DNA of 64,000 nucleotides, from the NCBI RefSeq assembly GCF_947631635.1, contig NZ_CANRMB010000002.1:124001-188000 (forward strand), read 5' to 3'. This document shows, one piece after another, positions 34,132 to 43,082 of the stretch. Position numbers and translations under genes: made by a program. The notes under the pieces were generated by a model. The model was not told the origin of the DNA, searched no databases, and saw only the letters and a program-made list of their open reading frames with translations. The DNA is from an uncultured Dysosmobacter sp. GTDB lineage: Bacteria; Bacillota; Clostridia; Oscillospirales; Oscillospiraceae. Numbering within the stretch: the stretch's first letter is position 1; every line of letters begins with the position of its first letter.

Positions 34132-34968
34132 TTATTTCGAAACCACAAGTCCCAGGCGTTCGATCTTACGGCGGTGCTCCGTGCCTGTGGTCATGATATA
34201 AATGCGGGTGGTATTGATGCTGCTGTGGCCCAAGATATCCGCCAGCTTGGCGATATCCTTTTCGATGCAGTAGAAAGTGCGGGCAAACAACTTGCGCAGG
34301 TTGTGGGGAAAGACCTTGGATGGCTTCACGCCGGCCGCCGCGCACAGCCTCTTCATCGCCGCCCAAATGTTGCTGCGGTTCAGGGGTTTGCCCGTGCGAG
34401 TCACAAAGATCGCCCCGGATAAGATCCGCCGCGACTTGGCATAATTCAGTAGAATATTCTTCAGCTTACTCGGAACGAAAATCGTCCGGGTCTTGTTTTT
34501 GCAGTCCACCGTCACTTCCCCACGCTTTACCGCTTCCACGGTAAAATATTGCAGCTCCGACACCCGGATCCCGGTGCTGCAGATGGTCTGGATCACCAGA
34601 TTCAGCTGCTCATTCTTCTTTGAAGCCGCCAGCAGCCGCATATACTCCGCCTTGGTCAATTCCTTGTCCTCCGCGCAATAGGTCTGCTGCTGCATGCGGA
34701 TATTCTTCGCCTTGCAATCGGACAGCCCCAGAAAGTCCAACAGGCTGTTCACGCTGGCCAGCATGGAATTGATGGACCGCACAGCATATCCCTGTTCCAC
34801 CAGGTGCTTTTTCCAGGAGACCACCAGTTCCTTGGTGATCTCAGTACCGCTTGCATACACGCCAAAAGCTTGCACATCCCGCAGATACTTTTTCTGTGTA
34901 GCCGCACTCTTCTCCTCCCGGCAAAGATAATTCACGAACCCCTTAATTTGTTCCCTGCTTAAGGTCAT
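34132..34968 (-). CDS. Tyrosine recombinase, candidate DNA invertase
   Basis: A 278-residue site-specific recombinase of the Xer/phage-integrase family. A SAM-like core-binding domain (residues 1-95, LSREQIKGFVNYLCREEKSA) is followed by the catalytic domain with all expected residues: Arg in CSTGIRVSEL, Lys in the beta hairpin around KTRTIFVPSK, HNLRKLF (His, Arg), LGHSSINTT (His) and the nucleophile Tyr in RIYI. The size is that of compact invertase/Xer-type enzymes rather than large integrases with an arm-binding domain. No excisionase or tRNA site is adjacent. Its position beside an inverted-repeat-bounded promoter suggests it flips expression of the adhesin operon; it could instead be a remnant integrase. 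Confidence 0.9.
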   Translation of the reverse strand: MTLSREQIKGFVNYLCREEKSAATQKKYLRDVQAFGVYASGTEITKELVVSWKKHLVEQGYAVRSINSMLASVNSLLDFLGLSDCKAKNIRMQQQTYCAEDKELTKAEYMRLLAASKKNEQLNLVIQTICSTGIRVSELQYFTVEAVKRGEVTVDCKNKTRTIFVPSKLKNILLNYAKSRRILSGAIFVTRTGKPLNRSNIWAAMKRLCAAAGVKPSKVFPHNLRKLFARTFYCIEKDIAKLADILGHSSINTTRIYIMTTGTEHRRKIERLGLVVSK

Positions 34969-35039
34969 AATAATTCCTCCTTAATCCTGTATGTGTATTG
35001 TACCCAAAATCAAACAACATGGGAAAAACGCCAAAAATA

Positions 35040-35348
35040 AAGTCCTTCCAGAATCGGAAGGACTTGCTGCATAAAAAGGCGAAAAACAGCCATCTAAACA
35101 TAAAAATTCCCGGTTTCCTGAAGAAAGCGGGAATCAGGGCAAGAAAATAGGTTTCTAAGCGAAAGGGTTTACCAAAAACCAAATCGAAGCCCCACAAAGT
35201 ACAAAGTCTCCTACGGGGATAGGCCGCATCCGTAAGGCGGTAAAGCCGCCAACATCTGTGCCCTGGGTTCAATTCGGAAAGGAATCGCTGGAAAAGCGCG
35301 GTGACTTTTGAAAAAAATCGCCGCAAGCGATATACCGTTTGCGGCGAC
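35040..35348. other. Hairpin-rich intergenic stretch
   Basis: AAGTCCTTCC...GGAAGGACTT (35040-35065) has A/T-rich flanks and is a terminator for minus-strand transcription. TCGCCGCAA...TTTGCGGCGA (35319-35348) is a second strong stem, and GGCGG-TAAA-CCGCC (around 35240) a third. A 127-codon open frame on the minus strand across this region is Arg/Phe-rich and lacks any recognisable feature, so I treat the stretch as non-coding, possibly encoding a structured RNA. Confidence 0.45.
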
Positions 35349-35385
35349 GTGCCTTTCTTTGGCCCAAAAAATGCGCTATAAATCT

Positions 35386-35734
35386 TTACCGTTCAAAAAT
35401 TTGAAGAATGCCAAACATAGATCCTGCTTGGTCATTTAGGACATCAACTTCCGCACGGATTCTCATAGCAGCCCGGCATTCATTTAGCCGTTCTTTGAGC
35501 TTCACTGCGCATGGTTTCAATCCTTGATCGATAAGGGCCTCTTGTATTTTTGTAATCACGCATCGCTTCTTCTGAATGTCTTTCTAATGATATAATCTCA
35601 GAATCAATAGAAACAATTGTCCCAGATAGATTTTTTAACTGTAAATTGACTCTCTCATACTCAGATTGAACCAACAAAATATAGTCTGTAAAATCTTTGA
35701 TAGTGCCCGGTGAACTGCAAAACGGACAATTCAA
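35386..35734 (-). pseudogene. Frameshifted fragment with zinc-ribbon and coiled coil
   Basis: The first frame (from 35734) reads MNCPFCSSPGTIKDFTDYIL and continues as a helical, charged stretch to about SLERHSEEAMRDYK before drifting into an unnatural tail. A second frame takes over with ITKIQEALIDQGLKPCAVK and runs to a stop at 35386 via MFGILQIFER. The junction lies near 35540-35570. Read together they look like the C-terminal half of a coiled-coil ATPase-type protein with a CPFC ribbon; DUF3732-type ATPases are one possibility I cannot confirm. The N-terminal part is missing. This is decayed accessory DNA. Confidence 0.55.
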
Positions 35735-35964
35735 AATTTGTTGACTTGGCTCATTTATCTTTCAAGATAATAGAAGGCCGTGCCAATTTCATGAGGGTAT
35801 TTAATATAGTGAAGAGTTCGTGTCTCTCTTTCAAGGTATCTGCCCTTCTATAGCACTTTCCGCTCCATTCGCATCACTCTTTGACACTCTTAATTCTATG
35901 ATATAATGACAGTACGGATGGAAACACGTATATTTTAATGCCCGGTGGAGAGGAGGTGGAGTGT

Positions 35965-36300
35965 ATGGGAAAGTATACAGACGATGAGATCAGGGCAATG
36001 CCAAAGATCACCGCTAAGATTGCCGCAGATTATCTTGGCATATCCCCCATGATGGTCACCTTGGGAATGAGAAACAATGTGCTTCCAATTGGGTTTGCCA
36101 TCAAAAAGGAAGATCGGTACAGTGAGAGCTGGAGCTACAACATCATCCCGGAGCGATTGATCGCCTATAACCACGGCAAGATCAATGAGGTGCAAGTGCA
36201 AAACATCGAAAAGAATTTGAATACCATCATCGGTCAGTTTGAAGAGTTGAAACACGACCTGGTTTTTCTGTTAAAAGAAAACGAGGAATTGGAGGGATAA
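35965..36300 (+). CDS. Helix-turn-helix DNA-binding protein of mobile elements
   Basis: A 111-residue protein starting MGKYTDDEIRAMPKITAKIAADYLGISPMMVTLGM, in which ITAKIAADYLGIS...VTLGMRNN reads as a helix-turn-helix. The rest is KKEDRYSESWSYNIIPERLIAYNHGKI and a C-terminal coiled coil (residues 75-108, NIEKNLNTIIGQFEELKHDL). AGGAGGTGG precedes the ATG. Proteins of this design are common on clostridial integrative elements, function unknown, probably a regulator. It is followed 143 bases later by the two-repeat HTH protein. Confidence 0.7.
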   Translation: MGKYTDDEIRAMPKITAKIAADYLGISPMMVTLGMRNNVLPIGFAIKKEDRYSESWSYNIIPERLIAYNHGKINEVQVQNIEKNLNTIIGQFEELKHDLVFLLKENEELEG

Positions 36301-36443
36301 AACAGTTTTTAGCGATCATTGCAAACTCTGAACAACCAAAGCCGCAGCCGGTTCAAGCCAGAGATGAAAAAGAAGTCAATTCGGGAATCCAGTTCATTGA
36401 GAAATGGACACCTGATTCAGACAGAGAGGAGGTGTGGGAAACT

Positions 36444-38081
36444 ATGCTGCCCACTACGGTTGAACTGACACGGAAAGAACTCTATGAAGAGATATGGAAA
36501 ATATCAGTGGCAGGAGTTGCGAAAAAGTATGGCATCCCATATGCCAAGTGTATGGCGCAGATTAAGGCGGCTAAGATCCCCATTCCGCCCTCTGGCTACT
36601 GGACCAAGATCAGTTTTGGGAAGCCAGTAGAACAGATACCCTTTCAAGGGACAGCAGATGAGGTTGTTACGCTATCCGCGGAAGAGTTTCAGCGATATCA
36701 TACACCAACAGCAGAGCCCCCTTCCCAGCCCGCCTCTTCTCAAGAAGGGACAGTACGATCATCTTCAGATACCTCTTCTCCTGTGGAGCCAGCAATACAG
36801 GAACCATCGGGGAATGATGTCTCTAAACCGGCCGACATACCACCAAAGACGGTTCAGCAACTCGGAAAGACGTATCATGTATACGACCGTGAGACACTCT
36901 ATCAGGAAGTATGGGCCATGCCTGTGACAGAGGTGGCCAAGCGATACCAAGTCTCTGATGCCGCGATCCATAAAGTCTGCAAGTCGCTGGATATTCCTAC
37001 CCCGCCCCAGGGATATTGGGCTAAATTGCGGGCAGGAAAACCTGTGAAACAACTCCCCCTTCCGCCTGGAGGCGAAAAGAGAAAGCTGGGGGTACATACC
37101 GGGATCGATCATTTGGGAGGAACTGGAGGAAAAGCGTCCCAGCTGGCTTTTCTGACTGAGGAAGAAAGACAAGTGGCGCTGAATGTGGCTGCACAGATCC
37201 TGCTGCCTCAGGAACATGCCCGAATGTTGCCGGAGATCGTGGCCCATCGGAAGAAGATCACAGAGTGGAGCAAACAGAAGCGGCAGCAGGAGCGGGAATT
37301 CGGTGCAAACTGGAACCGTGGAAGAAGGGAGAACCCTCCGTTATTTTCGGAAGGGATCTCAGAAGAGCAACAGCCGCGTGTATTTCGATTGATTGATGCG
37401 CTTGCCAAAGCTATGAAACCGCTGGGGTGGCAACTGACCGGAGAGCTGCAGTTTGCAATGGACCAGGAGACGGTTACCCTTACATTTTCCGAAGCAACAG
37501 ACCGGGTCCCTCATACTCCGACGAAAGAGGAGAATCTCGAACTGTTGAAATACGAAGAAGAGCGGAAAAAACATTCCTGGGCCAGCAAGCCTCAGATCCG
37601 AAAATATGATGCCATTTATAATGGCCGCCTGAGTGTATCGATCAATGGTGCGAGAACCTTTCGTGATTGTCGCTCCTATGTTCTGGAAGACCGTTTGGGG
37701 GATATGATGCTTGCCATCTATGAAGAGGCCGAGCGGCTTAAGCAAGTTCGCTTGGACCGAGAAGAAGCTGAGCGGCAGCGCCAGGAACAGGAGCGAAAAC
37801 GAGAGGAGCTCCGCAAACGATATAATGCGGAAGTGGATCGGACGCAAGCCCTTGTAAGCAGTGCAGAGGACTATGAGACCGCATGTAGGATCCGGAGATA
37901 TGTTTCTGCTATGGAAAGAGCGCACCCGGATCAGGATCTCTCTGAATGGGCATCCTGGGCGCGGGCAAAAGCAGATTGGTACGATCCTACAATTGCGAAA
38001 GAAGATGAGCTTCTGGGAAAGCGAGAACATGGGGCAGACCGCGAGAGGAAGGAGCCTAAGCACAAAGGATACTGGTGGTAA
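36444..38081 (+). CDS. Protein with two homeodomain-like repeats and a coiled-coil tail
   Basis: A 545-residue protein. Two homologous N-terminal units are clear. Unit 1 (residues 8-55) reads LTRKELYEEIWKISVAGVAKKYGI and ends IPIPPSGYWTKISFGKPV. Unit 2 (about 145-195) reads YDRETLYQEVWAMPVTEVAKRY and ends IPTPPQGYWAKLRAGKPV. Each is an HTH-like module seen in plasmid and defence-associated proteins. The C-terminal half has a basic/acidic coiled coil (ERLKQVRLDREEAERQRQEQ). I do not recognise a catalytic domain. ATG 36444 has GGAGG 11 bases upstream. DNA binding is likely; the role is unknown. Confidence 0.72.
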   Translation: MLPTTVELTRKELYEEIWKISVAGVAKKYGIPYAKCMAQIKAAKIPIPPSGYWTKISFGKPVEQIPFQGTADEVVTLSAEEFQRYHTPTAEPPSQPASSQEGTVRSSSDTSSPVEPAIQEPSGNDVSKPADIPPKTVQQLGKTYHVYDRETLYQEVWAMPVTEVAKRYQVSDAAIHKVCKSLDIPTPPQGYWAKLRAGKPVKQLPLPPGGEKRKLGVHTGIDHLGGTGGKASQLAFLTEEERQVALNVAAQILLPQEHARMLPEIVAHRKKITEWSKQKRQQEREFGANWNRGRRENPPLFSEGISEEQQPRVFRLIDALAKAMKPLGWQLTGELQFAMDQETVTLTFSEATDRVPHTPTKEENLELLKYEEERKKHSWASKPQIRKYDAIYNGRLSVSINGARTFRDCRSYVLEDRLGDMMLAIYEEAERLKQVRLDREEAERQRQEQERKREELRKRYNAEVDRTQALVSSAEDYETACRIRRYVSAMERAHPDQDLSEWASWARAKADWYDPTIAKEDELLGKREHGADRERKEPKHKGYWW

Positions 38082-38476
38082 ATGTGATTACACATAGCGA
38101 TAAGCTGCGCATTTCCGCACAACTGAAAGGGCAGGTTTTTAGAAATAGGCGTATCAGTATTTGGCAGGATATAGCCAAAGAATAGAAAGTTCCTGCGAAA
38201 AGAGCAAATCTCGTGAACTTGCATTGCCATGCGGAACACTCGTCCATAAACTCCAGGGGCAACCAAGATACGGTATTCTTACTGTGATATGCAGTGTGGT
38301 TCCAAGTCATTGCTCTTAAGATATTTCATGGCCCATTTGTTGGCAGATGCTTCGTTATCATAGGCGACTTTTTAAGCTACATTTGCGAATCAAAATCGGC
38401 AGAGCAACTATAGTCTGCTTTCAGTTATCACGGCGTGAGAACTCACGAAAGGGCTTTGGCGCCATTTTAAGATGTG

Positions 38477-38625
38477 GTCGTTCATGTGGTCAAAAACGCT
38501 TCTTGACCAGGGCGCAGTGGTGTGCGCCGGTCCCGGTCAGGAAGCGTTTTTCGTGGGTTCAGGTTTGAGGTATTGTAACTCTGAGGGAGCGGTTATACAA
38601 ATTATTTCTGAGAGACAAGGTTCCA
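38477..38625. repeat. Hairpin-containing repeat, copy A
   Basis: ATGTGGTCAAAAACGCTTC and then a stem AAAACGCTTC...GAAGCGTTTT, followed by TATTGTAACTCTGAG, GGTTATACAA and ATTTCTGAGAGA. The same blocks in the same order occur at 42655-42795. The rest of the 646-base gap (38082-38727) shows no gene. Confidence 0.75.
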
Positions 38626-38727
38626 CAGTCAAAGAAGGGATTTGTTTGACGGGGCGGCCAGGTAATGGTAAGATGTAAACAACCATACATTCCGGATAGA
38701 TCATCGAGACGGCAAAGGAGGCGGCCC

Positions 38728-40182
38728 ATGATCGACTTCTCTAAAATAGAACAGTATCGTGAGAACAACCGCATCGAGGCCAAGAAAGCGCTGGGCGGCC
38801 TGCCTCACAGTATCTGGGAGACCTACTCCGCCTTTGCCAACACACTGGGCGGCATCATCCTGCTGGGAGTGGAGGAGCACAAGGATCACTCTCTGCACAC
38901 CATTGATCTGCCTGACCCGGAGCGGCTGATCAAAGAGTTCTGGGATATTGTCAATAACCCCAACAAGGCCAGTGTCAACCTGATGTCCTCCAAGGATGTC
39001 TTTGTGCAGGAAGTGGACGGCGACCACATCGTGGTGATCCAGGTCCCCCGAGCCGAGCGCTGCTACAAGCCGGTCTATGTGGAAGGCAATCCCCTCTGTA
39101 CATATCGCCGCAACGGCGAGGGCGACTACCGCTGCACCAGAGAGGAATACCAGGCCATGGTCCGGGATGCCTCTGTGAAAACTCAGGATATGCTGGTTCT
39201 GAACGAGATGGATCTGACCGTGTTCAACAAGGAGAGTATCCGCAGTTACCGTCAGCGGATGCGGCTCTCCCGTCCCGGCCATGTCTGGGAGGCGCTGGAG
39301 GATGAGAATTTTCTCCTGAAGCTGGGGGCTGTCGGGATCGGCTCCGATGGGAAGAAGCACCCCACTTCCGCGGGACTGCTCATGTTCGGCAACGAGTACG
39401 ACATCGTGAGGGAGTATCATACCTACTTCCTGGACTATCAGGAGCAGTACGATGCCGATACCCGCTGGACAAACCGAATCATTTCTTCCTCCGGCGACTG
39501 GAGCGGCAATGTGTACGATTTCTATTTCCACGTGTATAACAAACTGCCCCAGGATATCAAGGTGCCCTTCAAGATGGACGGCGACACCAGAGCGGATGAT
39601 ACACCGGTGCATCAGGCCCTTCGGGAAGCACTGGCAAACTGCCTTATCAACGCCGACTATTACGGCAGGCAGGGCCTGGTCGTCATCAAAACGCGGGACG
39701 CCATCACCATATCCAACCCAGGTGGCTTCCGCATTGAGATCGACACGGCAAAGAGCGGCGGCATTTCCGACCCCCGCAATGGCGCTATGCAGAAGATGTT
39801 CAATCTGATCGATATCGGCGCATGTGCCGGCAGCGGCATCCCCAATATCTACCGCGTCTGGCGAGAGCAAGGATGGGTGACGCCGACGATTACCGAAACC
39901 TTTGAGCCAAACCGAACCACACTCACCCTTGCCTTCAAAACGGTCGGCGATGAAGGAACAGCGATAACCAACGCCAGAAAGAAAACGGCAATGAGCGGTA
40001 AGGTAAATGAAAGCATCATTACGTATCTCACCGATCACCCGGAAGCGAAGGCATCGGCAATCGCAGAGTACATTGGCCTGAAGCCATCCCGCACGCGGGA
40101 TTACCTCAAAGAGCTGATTTCAGAAGACATCGTTGCAGCAGAGGGCGGCAGTCGAAACAGAACGTATCGGCTGAAGTCCTAA
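38728..40182 (+). CDS. AlbA/Schlafen-type ATP-binding protein (AAA_4) with C-terminal HTH
   Basis: A 484-residue protein. The N-terminal AlbA_2/Schlafen-like domain is recognisable from RIEAKKALGGLPHSIWETYSAFANTLGGIILLGVEE, with VFVQEVDGDHIVVIQVPRAE and the Arg-Arg block CTYRRNGEGDYRCTREEY. The middle region has the GHKL-like patch REALANCLINADYYGRQGLVVI. The C-terminal 60 residues form a winged helix (LTDHPEAKASAIAEYIGLKPSRTRDYLKELI). AAAGGAGG precedes ATG 38728. Members are usually putative regulators or stress/defence proteins, and nucleic-acid binding is likely. It shares the 4-kb block between repeat copies A and B with the HerA-like gene. Confidence 0.88.
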   Translation: MIDFSKIEQYRENNRIEAKKALGGLPHSIWETYSAFANTLGGIILLGVEEHKDHSLHTIDLPDPERLIKEFWDIVNNPNKASVNLMSSKDVFVQEVDGDHIVVIQVPRAERCYKPVYVEGNPLCTYRRNGEGDYRCTREEYQAMVRDASVKTQDMLVLNEMDLTVFNKESIRSYRQRMRLSRPGHVWEALEDENFLLKLGAVGIGSDGKKHPTSAGLLMFGNEYDIVREYHTYFLDYQEQYDADTRWTNRIISSSGDWSGNVYDFYFHVYNKLPQDIKVPFKMDGDTRADDTPVHQALREALANCLINADYYGRQGLVVIKTRDAITISNPGGFRIEIDTAKSGGISDPRNGAMQKMFNLIDIGACAGSGIPNIYRVWREQGWVTPTITETFEPNRTTLTLAFKTVGDEGTAITNARKKTAMSGKVNESIITYLTDHPEAKASAIAEYIGLKPSRTRDYLKELISEDIVAAEGGSRNRTYRLKS

Positions 40183-40322
40183 CAGTCCGCCGGCTGAAGA
40201 GCCGATGCACTTTGACGGGGGAACAAATTGCCGCGTGCCAGCTGTGTCCAGCGTTCTTGTCCTTAGTGGTTGCAGGCATTCCATATGAATATTTGAGGCG
40301 AAATTTTGTGGATACAAAAGAA

Positions 40323-40361
40323 GAAAACCTGCTTTTTGATTCATTCAAAAAGCAGGTTTTC
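40323..40361. terminator. Long perfect hairpin between convergent genes
   Basis: GAAAACCTGCTTTTTGA (40323-40339) and its exact complement (40345-40361) enclose the loop TTCAT: a 17-bp stem with A and T runs, suited to termination in both directions between the AlbA-type and HerA-like genes. The rest of the 412-base gap is featureless. Confidence 0.8.
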
Positions 40362-40594
40362 AGTTCTGCCCAGTAATGACTGGCTCCCCGCTGATCCGGC
40401 TGATCTTTCAAAACAGCAAGCACATCTACAGCAGAGAAGAACCACTCTCCTTTTCCCTCATCTTACGCGGTGCGGATACGCTTATCCTCAAAAAGCTGGA
40501 TCTTGAGATATATCAGGTATTCCTGCGGAAAAACACCTTGTTTGGCGGGAAAATCCCTTGTCTACTCGGCATTTCCTGCTTAAAATACAGGTTC

Positions 40595-42208
40595 TTATCT
40601 GCGCCTCTTGCCTCCGAAGAGCGTGCCCATCAGGCCCCGCTTCAAAATCTGCCCGCTGGCGCTGATGAGCTGGCTTTCGATCTTGGCACGACGGCGCTCC
40701 GCCGCCTTCTGGCGGGCGGCCTCCTCCCGCTCCAGCTGCTTCTCGTACCGCTTCCGAGCGGCCTCCTCCTCTTTTTCCGCCTTTTTCCGGGCAGCCTCGG
40801 CCTCCTTCTCGGCCTTCTTTCGGGCGGCCTCCTCTTCTTTCTTCTTCTGGGCCTCGTAGGCGGCCTTCTCCTTCTCGAAGGCCTCCCGCTCCGCGGCCAG
40901 CTTCTTGGCCTCCTCTTCCGCCTCCTTCTGCTCGGCAAGCATCTCGTAGGCGGACTCGCTGTCCACCGCCTGGTCGTACTTGCCCATCCCGTCAGCGGCA
41001 AGGACGGCCTGCCTGTTCGCCTCTCCGGCGGGGGCCATCAGGCTCTGGGGGCAGACGATGGAGGTGTTCTGCACCATTCCCGGCACGCCCTCCGCGTCCA
41101 GCACCGACACCAGGGCGTGGCCCACCCCAAGCTCCATGATGACGTCCTCCGTCTTAAATGAGGGATTGGCCCGGAACGCCTGGGCCGCGGCCTTGACGGC
41201 CTTCTGCTCGGCGGGGGTGTAGGCCCGGAGGGCGTGCTGCACCCGGTGGGAGAGCTGAGCCAGGACAGAGTCGGGAATGTCGCTGGGGCTCTGGGTGACG
41301 AAGTAGATGCCCACCCCCTTGGAGCGGATCAGCTTCACCACCTGCTCGATCTTCTGCACCAGCGCCTTCGGCGCATCGGAAAACAGCATGTGGGCCTCGT
41401 CGAAGAAAAACACTAGCTTGGGCTTGTCCAGGTCGCCTGCCTCGGGCAGGCGTTCGAACAGCTCCGAGATCATCCACAGCATGAAGCTGGCGTACAGGGT
41501 GGGGTTCTGGACCAGCTTCACGCAATTGAGCACGTTCACCATTCCCCGGCCGTCCGGGGCGAGGCGCATCCAGTCGGCAATGTCCAGGTCCGGCTCCCCG
41601 AAGAACAGACCGCCGCCCTGGCTCTCCAGAGGCAGCAGCGAGCGGAGGATGCCCCCCAGGGACTGGCTGGCAATGGCGCCGTAGGTGGTGCTGTACTCCT
41701 CCCGGTGTTCCCCCACATAGCCCAGCAGGGCGCGCAGGTCCTTTAAGTCCAGCAGCAGCAGACCCTTGTCGTCAGCGATGCGGAAGACGATGTTCAGCAC
41801 TCCCTGCTGGGCGTCGGTCAGATTCAAAATGCGTGCCAGAAGGTCGGGGCCCATGTCGGAAACGGTGGCCCGGACCGGGTGGCCGGCCTCCTGGTAGATG
41901 TCCCAGAATACAGTGGGATACCCCCTGTAGGCGAAGGAATCCCGGAGGCCGAATTTGTCGATCCGCTTCTCCATGCCGTCGCTCTTCACGCCCTCCTGGC
42001 AGATGCCGGACACATCCCCCTTCACGTCACACAGGAATACCGGGACCCCGGCGTCGGAGAAGGACTCCGCCATCACCTTCATGGTGATGGTCTTGCCGGT
42101 GCCGCTGGCCCCGGCAATCAGGCCATGGCGGTTGGCCATATTCAGTGGTAAATGGATCCGCGCCCCGTCCTCCGACAGTCCCAGGTAGATGCCGTCGCTT
42201 GTGTACAT
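40595..42208 (-). CDS. HerA/YjgR-like ATPase (DUF853)
   Basis: A 537-residue P-loop ATPase of the HerA/FtsK superfamily, close to E. coli YjgR. Walker A is AGASGTGKTITMK near residue 33; FLCDVKGDVSG follows. Walker B is KLVFFFDEAHMLF, with the arginine region FVTQSPSDIPDSVLAQLSHRVQHALRAYTP. The C-terminal 130 residues form a long charged coiled coil (E, K, A, R repeats) ending in a basic tail FGGKRRR. I chose ATG 42208 because GGAGGG is nine bases upstream. Such proteins are widespread and of uncertain function, perhaps DNA translocation. It is the last gene before the tRNA-Pro remnant. Confidence 0.9.
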   Translation of the reverse strand: MYTSDGIYLGLSEDGARIHLPLNMANRHGLIAGASGTGKTITMKVMAESFSDAGVPVFLCDVKGDVSGICQEGVKSDGMEKRIDKFGLRDSFAYRGYPTVFWDIYQEAGHPVRATVSDMGPDLLARILNLTDAQQGVLNIVFRIADDKGLLLLDLKDLRALLGYVGEHREEYSTTYGAIASQSLGGILRSLLPLESQGGGLFFGEPDLDIADWMRLAPDGRGMVNVLNCVKLVQNPTLYASFMLWMISELFERLPEAGDLDKPKLVFFFDEAHMLFSDAPKALVQKIEQVVKLIRSKGVGIYFVTQSPSDIPDSVLAQLSHRVQHALRAYTPAEQKAVKAAAQAFRANPSFKTEDVIMELGVGHALVSVLDAEGVPGMVQNTSIVCPQSLMAPAGEANRQAVLAADGMGKYDQAVDSESAYEMLAEQKEAEEEAKKLAAEREAFEKEKAAYEAQKKKEEEAARKKAEKEAEAARKKAEKEEEAARKRYEKQLEREEAARQKAAERRRAKIESQLISASGQILKRGLMGTLFGGKRRR

Positions 42209-42452
42209 GTTCCATCCCTCCATAGTATTGATTCGCGCTGGGATCAGTATACTATTCCGCATCCCTCCGCGCAACTATTTTCTTCCATCGGCCGTTGAAA
42301 GCGGAGGAGTCCGGATTTTTGGACGCGGAGCGAGTGAAGAACAGCGGGGCCTATCTGGCGGAAAACCAGTTCGACACTTCTGCCCTGGTGTGGACGGAGA
42401 AGGGGTCTCAGAAGGTCGAACCGACTCCGTCAAGAGGACAAAGAAGAAATAC

Positions 42453-42489
42453 AAAAAACGACAAACTTCGATAAGAAGTTTGTCGTTTT
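42453..42489 (-). terminator. Terminator behind the tRNA-Pro remnant
   Basis: On the minus strand AAAAACGACAAACTTC, a 5-base loop and the complementary arm end in TTTTTT. It follows the CCA of the tRNA fragment directly, as a native tRNA terminator would. Confidence 0.8.
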
Positions 42490-42534
42490 TGGTCCGAGTG
42501 GGGAGACTCGAACTCCCGGCATCTTGCTCCCAAA
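42490..42534 (-). tRNA. Displaced 3' half of tRNA-Pro(TGG); putative attachment site
   Basis: Read on the minus strand the 45 bases give an anticodon loop TTTGGGA (anticodon TGG), the 3' anticodon strand GCAAG, a variable loop ATGCC, a T-arm GGGAG-TTCGAGT-CTCCC, the acceptor strand CACTCGG, discriminator A and CCA. The 5' half is absent: where the anticodon 5' strand CTTGC should be, the sequence reads CTAAG, and no D-arm follows. A tRNA 3' half plus its terminator, cut at the anticodon, is the classic scar of tyrosine-integrase insertion. The intact tRNA should lie at the other end of the element, beyond 64 kb. Not a functional tRNA here. Confidence 0.82.
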
Positions 42535-42654
42535 CTTAGTGAGAGAACTTTTTCCGCTTGTTTTTGGTGGTTTTTAGCCATTTTCTATCGGTCTCAGTTA
42601 CTTTTTAAGCATCTCCGAGCAGACTGTTTCCGGGTGTTCCGGCCCGCTCTGTAG

Positions 42655-42795
42655 TAATCTATGTGGTCAAAAACGCTTCCCGCCCGGTTTTCGGTGAACA
42701 TTCACCGGTACCAAGCAGGAAGCGTTTCGCATTTTATGTCGGTCGTATTGTAACTCTGAGCGAGGGGTTATGCAAGTGATTTCTGCGAGAAGCGT
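42655..42795. repeat. Hairpin-containing repeat, copy B
   Basis: ATGTGGTCAAAAACGCTTC is shared exactly with copy A at 38477. The stem CGCTTCC...GGAAGCG, GTATTGTAACTCTGAG, GGTTATGCAA and ATTTCTGCGAGA follow in the same order. It sits 120 bases inside the putative element end. The 875-base gap (42209-43082) holds this repeat, the tRNA remnant and its terminator, and no gene. Confidence 0.75.
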
Positions 42796-43082
42796 AGCTC
42801 AAAGTTTGAGGGGCAATAAACAAAGAAATAGGGGCTCCCTGTTCACTGTCCGTAGTAGGCCAAAATCTACAAGAAAATATATCCTCATATATGCTTCGAC
42901 AGATTGCAATCATTCGCCAAATGGTATATAATATACTTGGTATATTCGATACATCAAGAAATCTTGCCATGGGATAGACGCGGATCTCAGATCCTCGTTC
43001 CTTTTGTAGTAGCATTAACTGTACCCAAAAGTATGGCCATACCTTGTGGTAGGTCTATTTTGTTTTTGATGGAGTGTGAATT

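Noticed and set aside
34943..35326. 127-codon minus-strand frame overlapping the recombinase start
   Set aside because: Arg/Phe-rich composition, overlaps the recombinase coding start in another frame, and crosses a terminator hairpin.
42490..42540. A complete, functional tRNA-Pro
   Set aside because: The D-arm, 5' acceptor strand and 5' anticodon strand are missing; only the 3' half is present.
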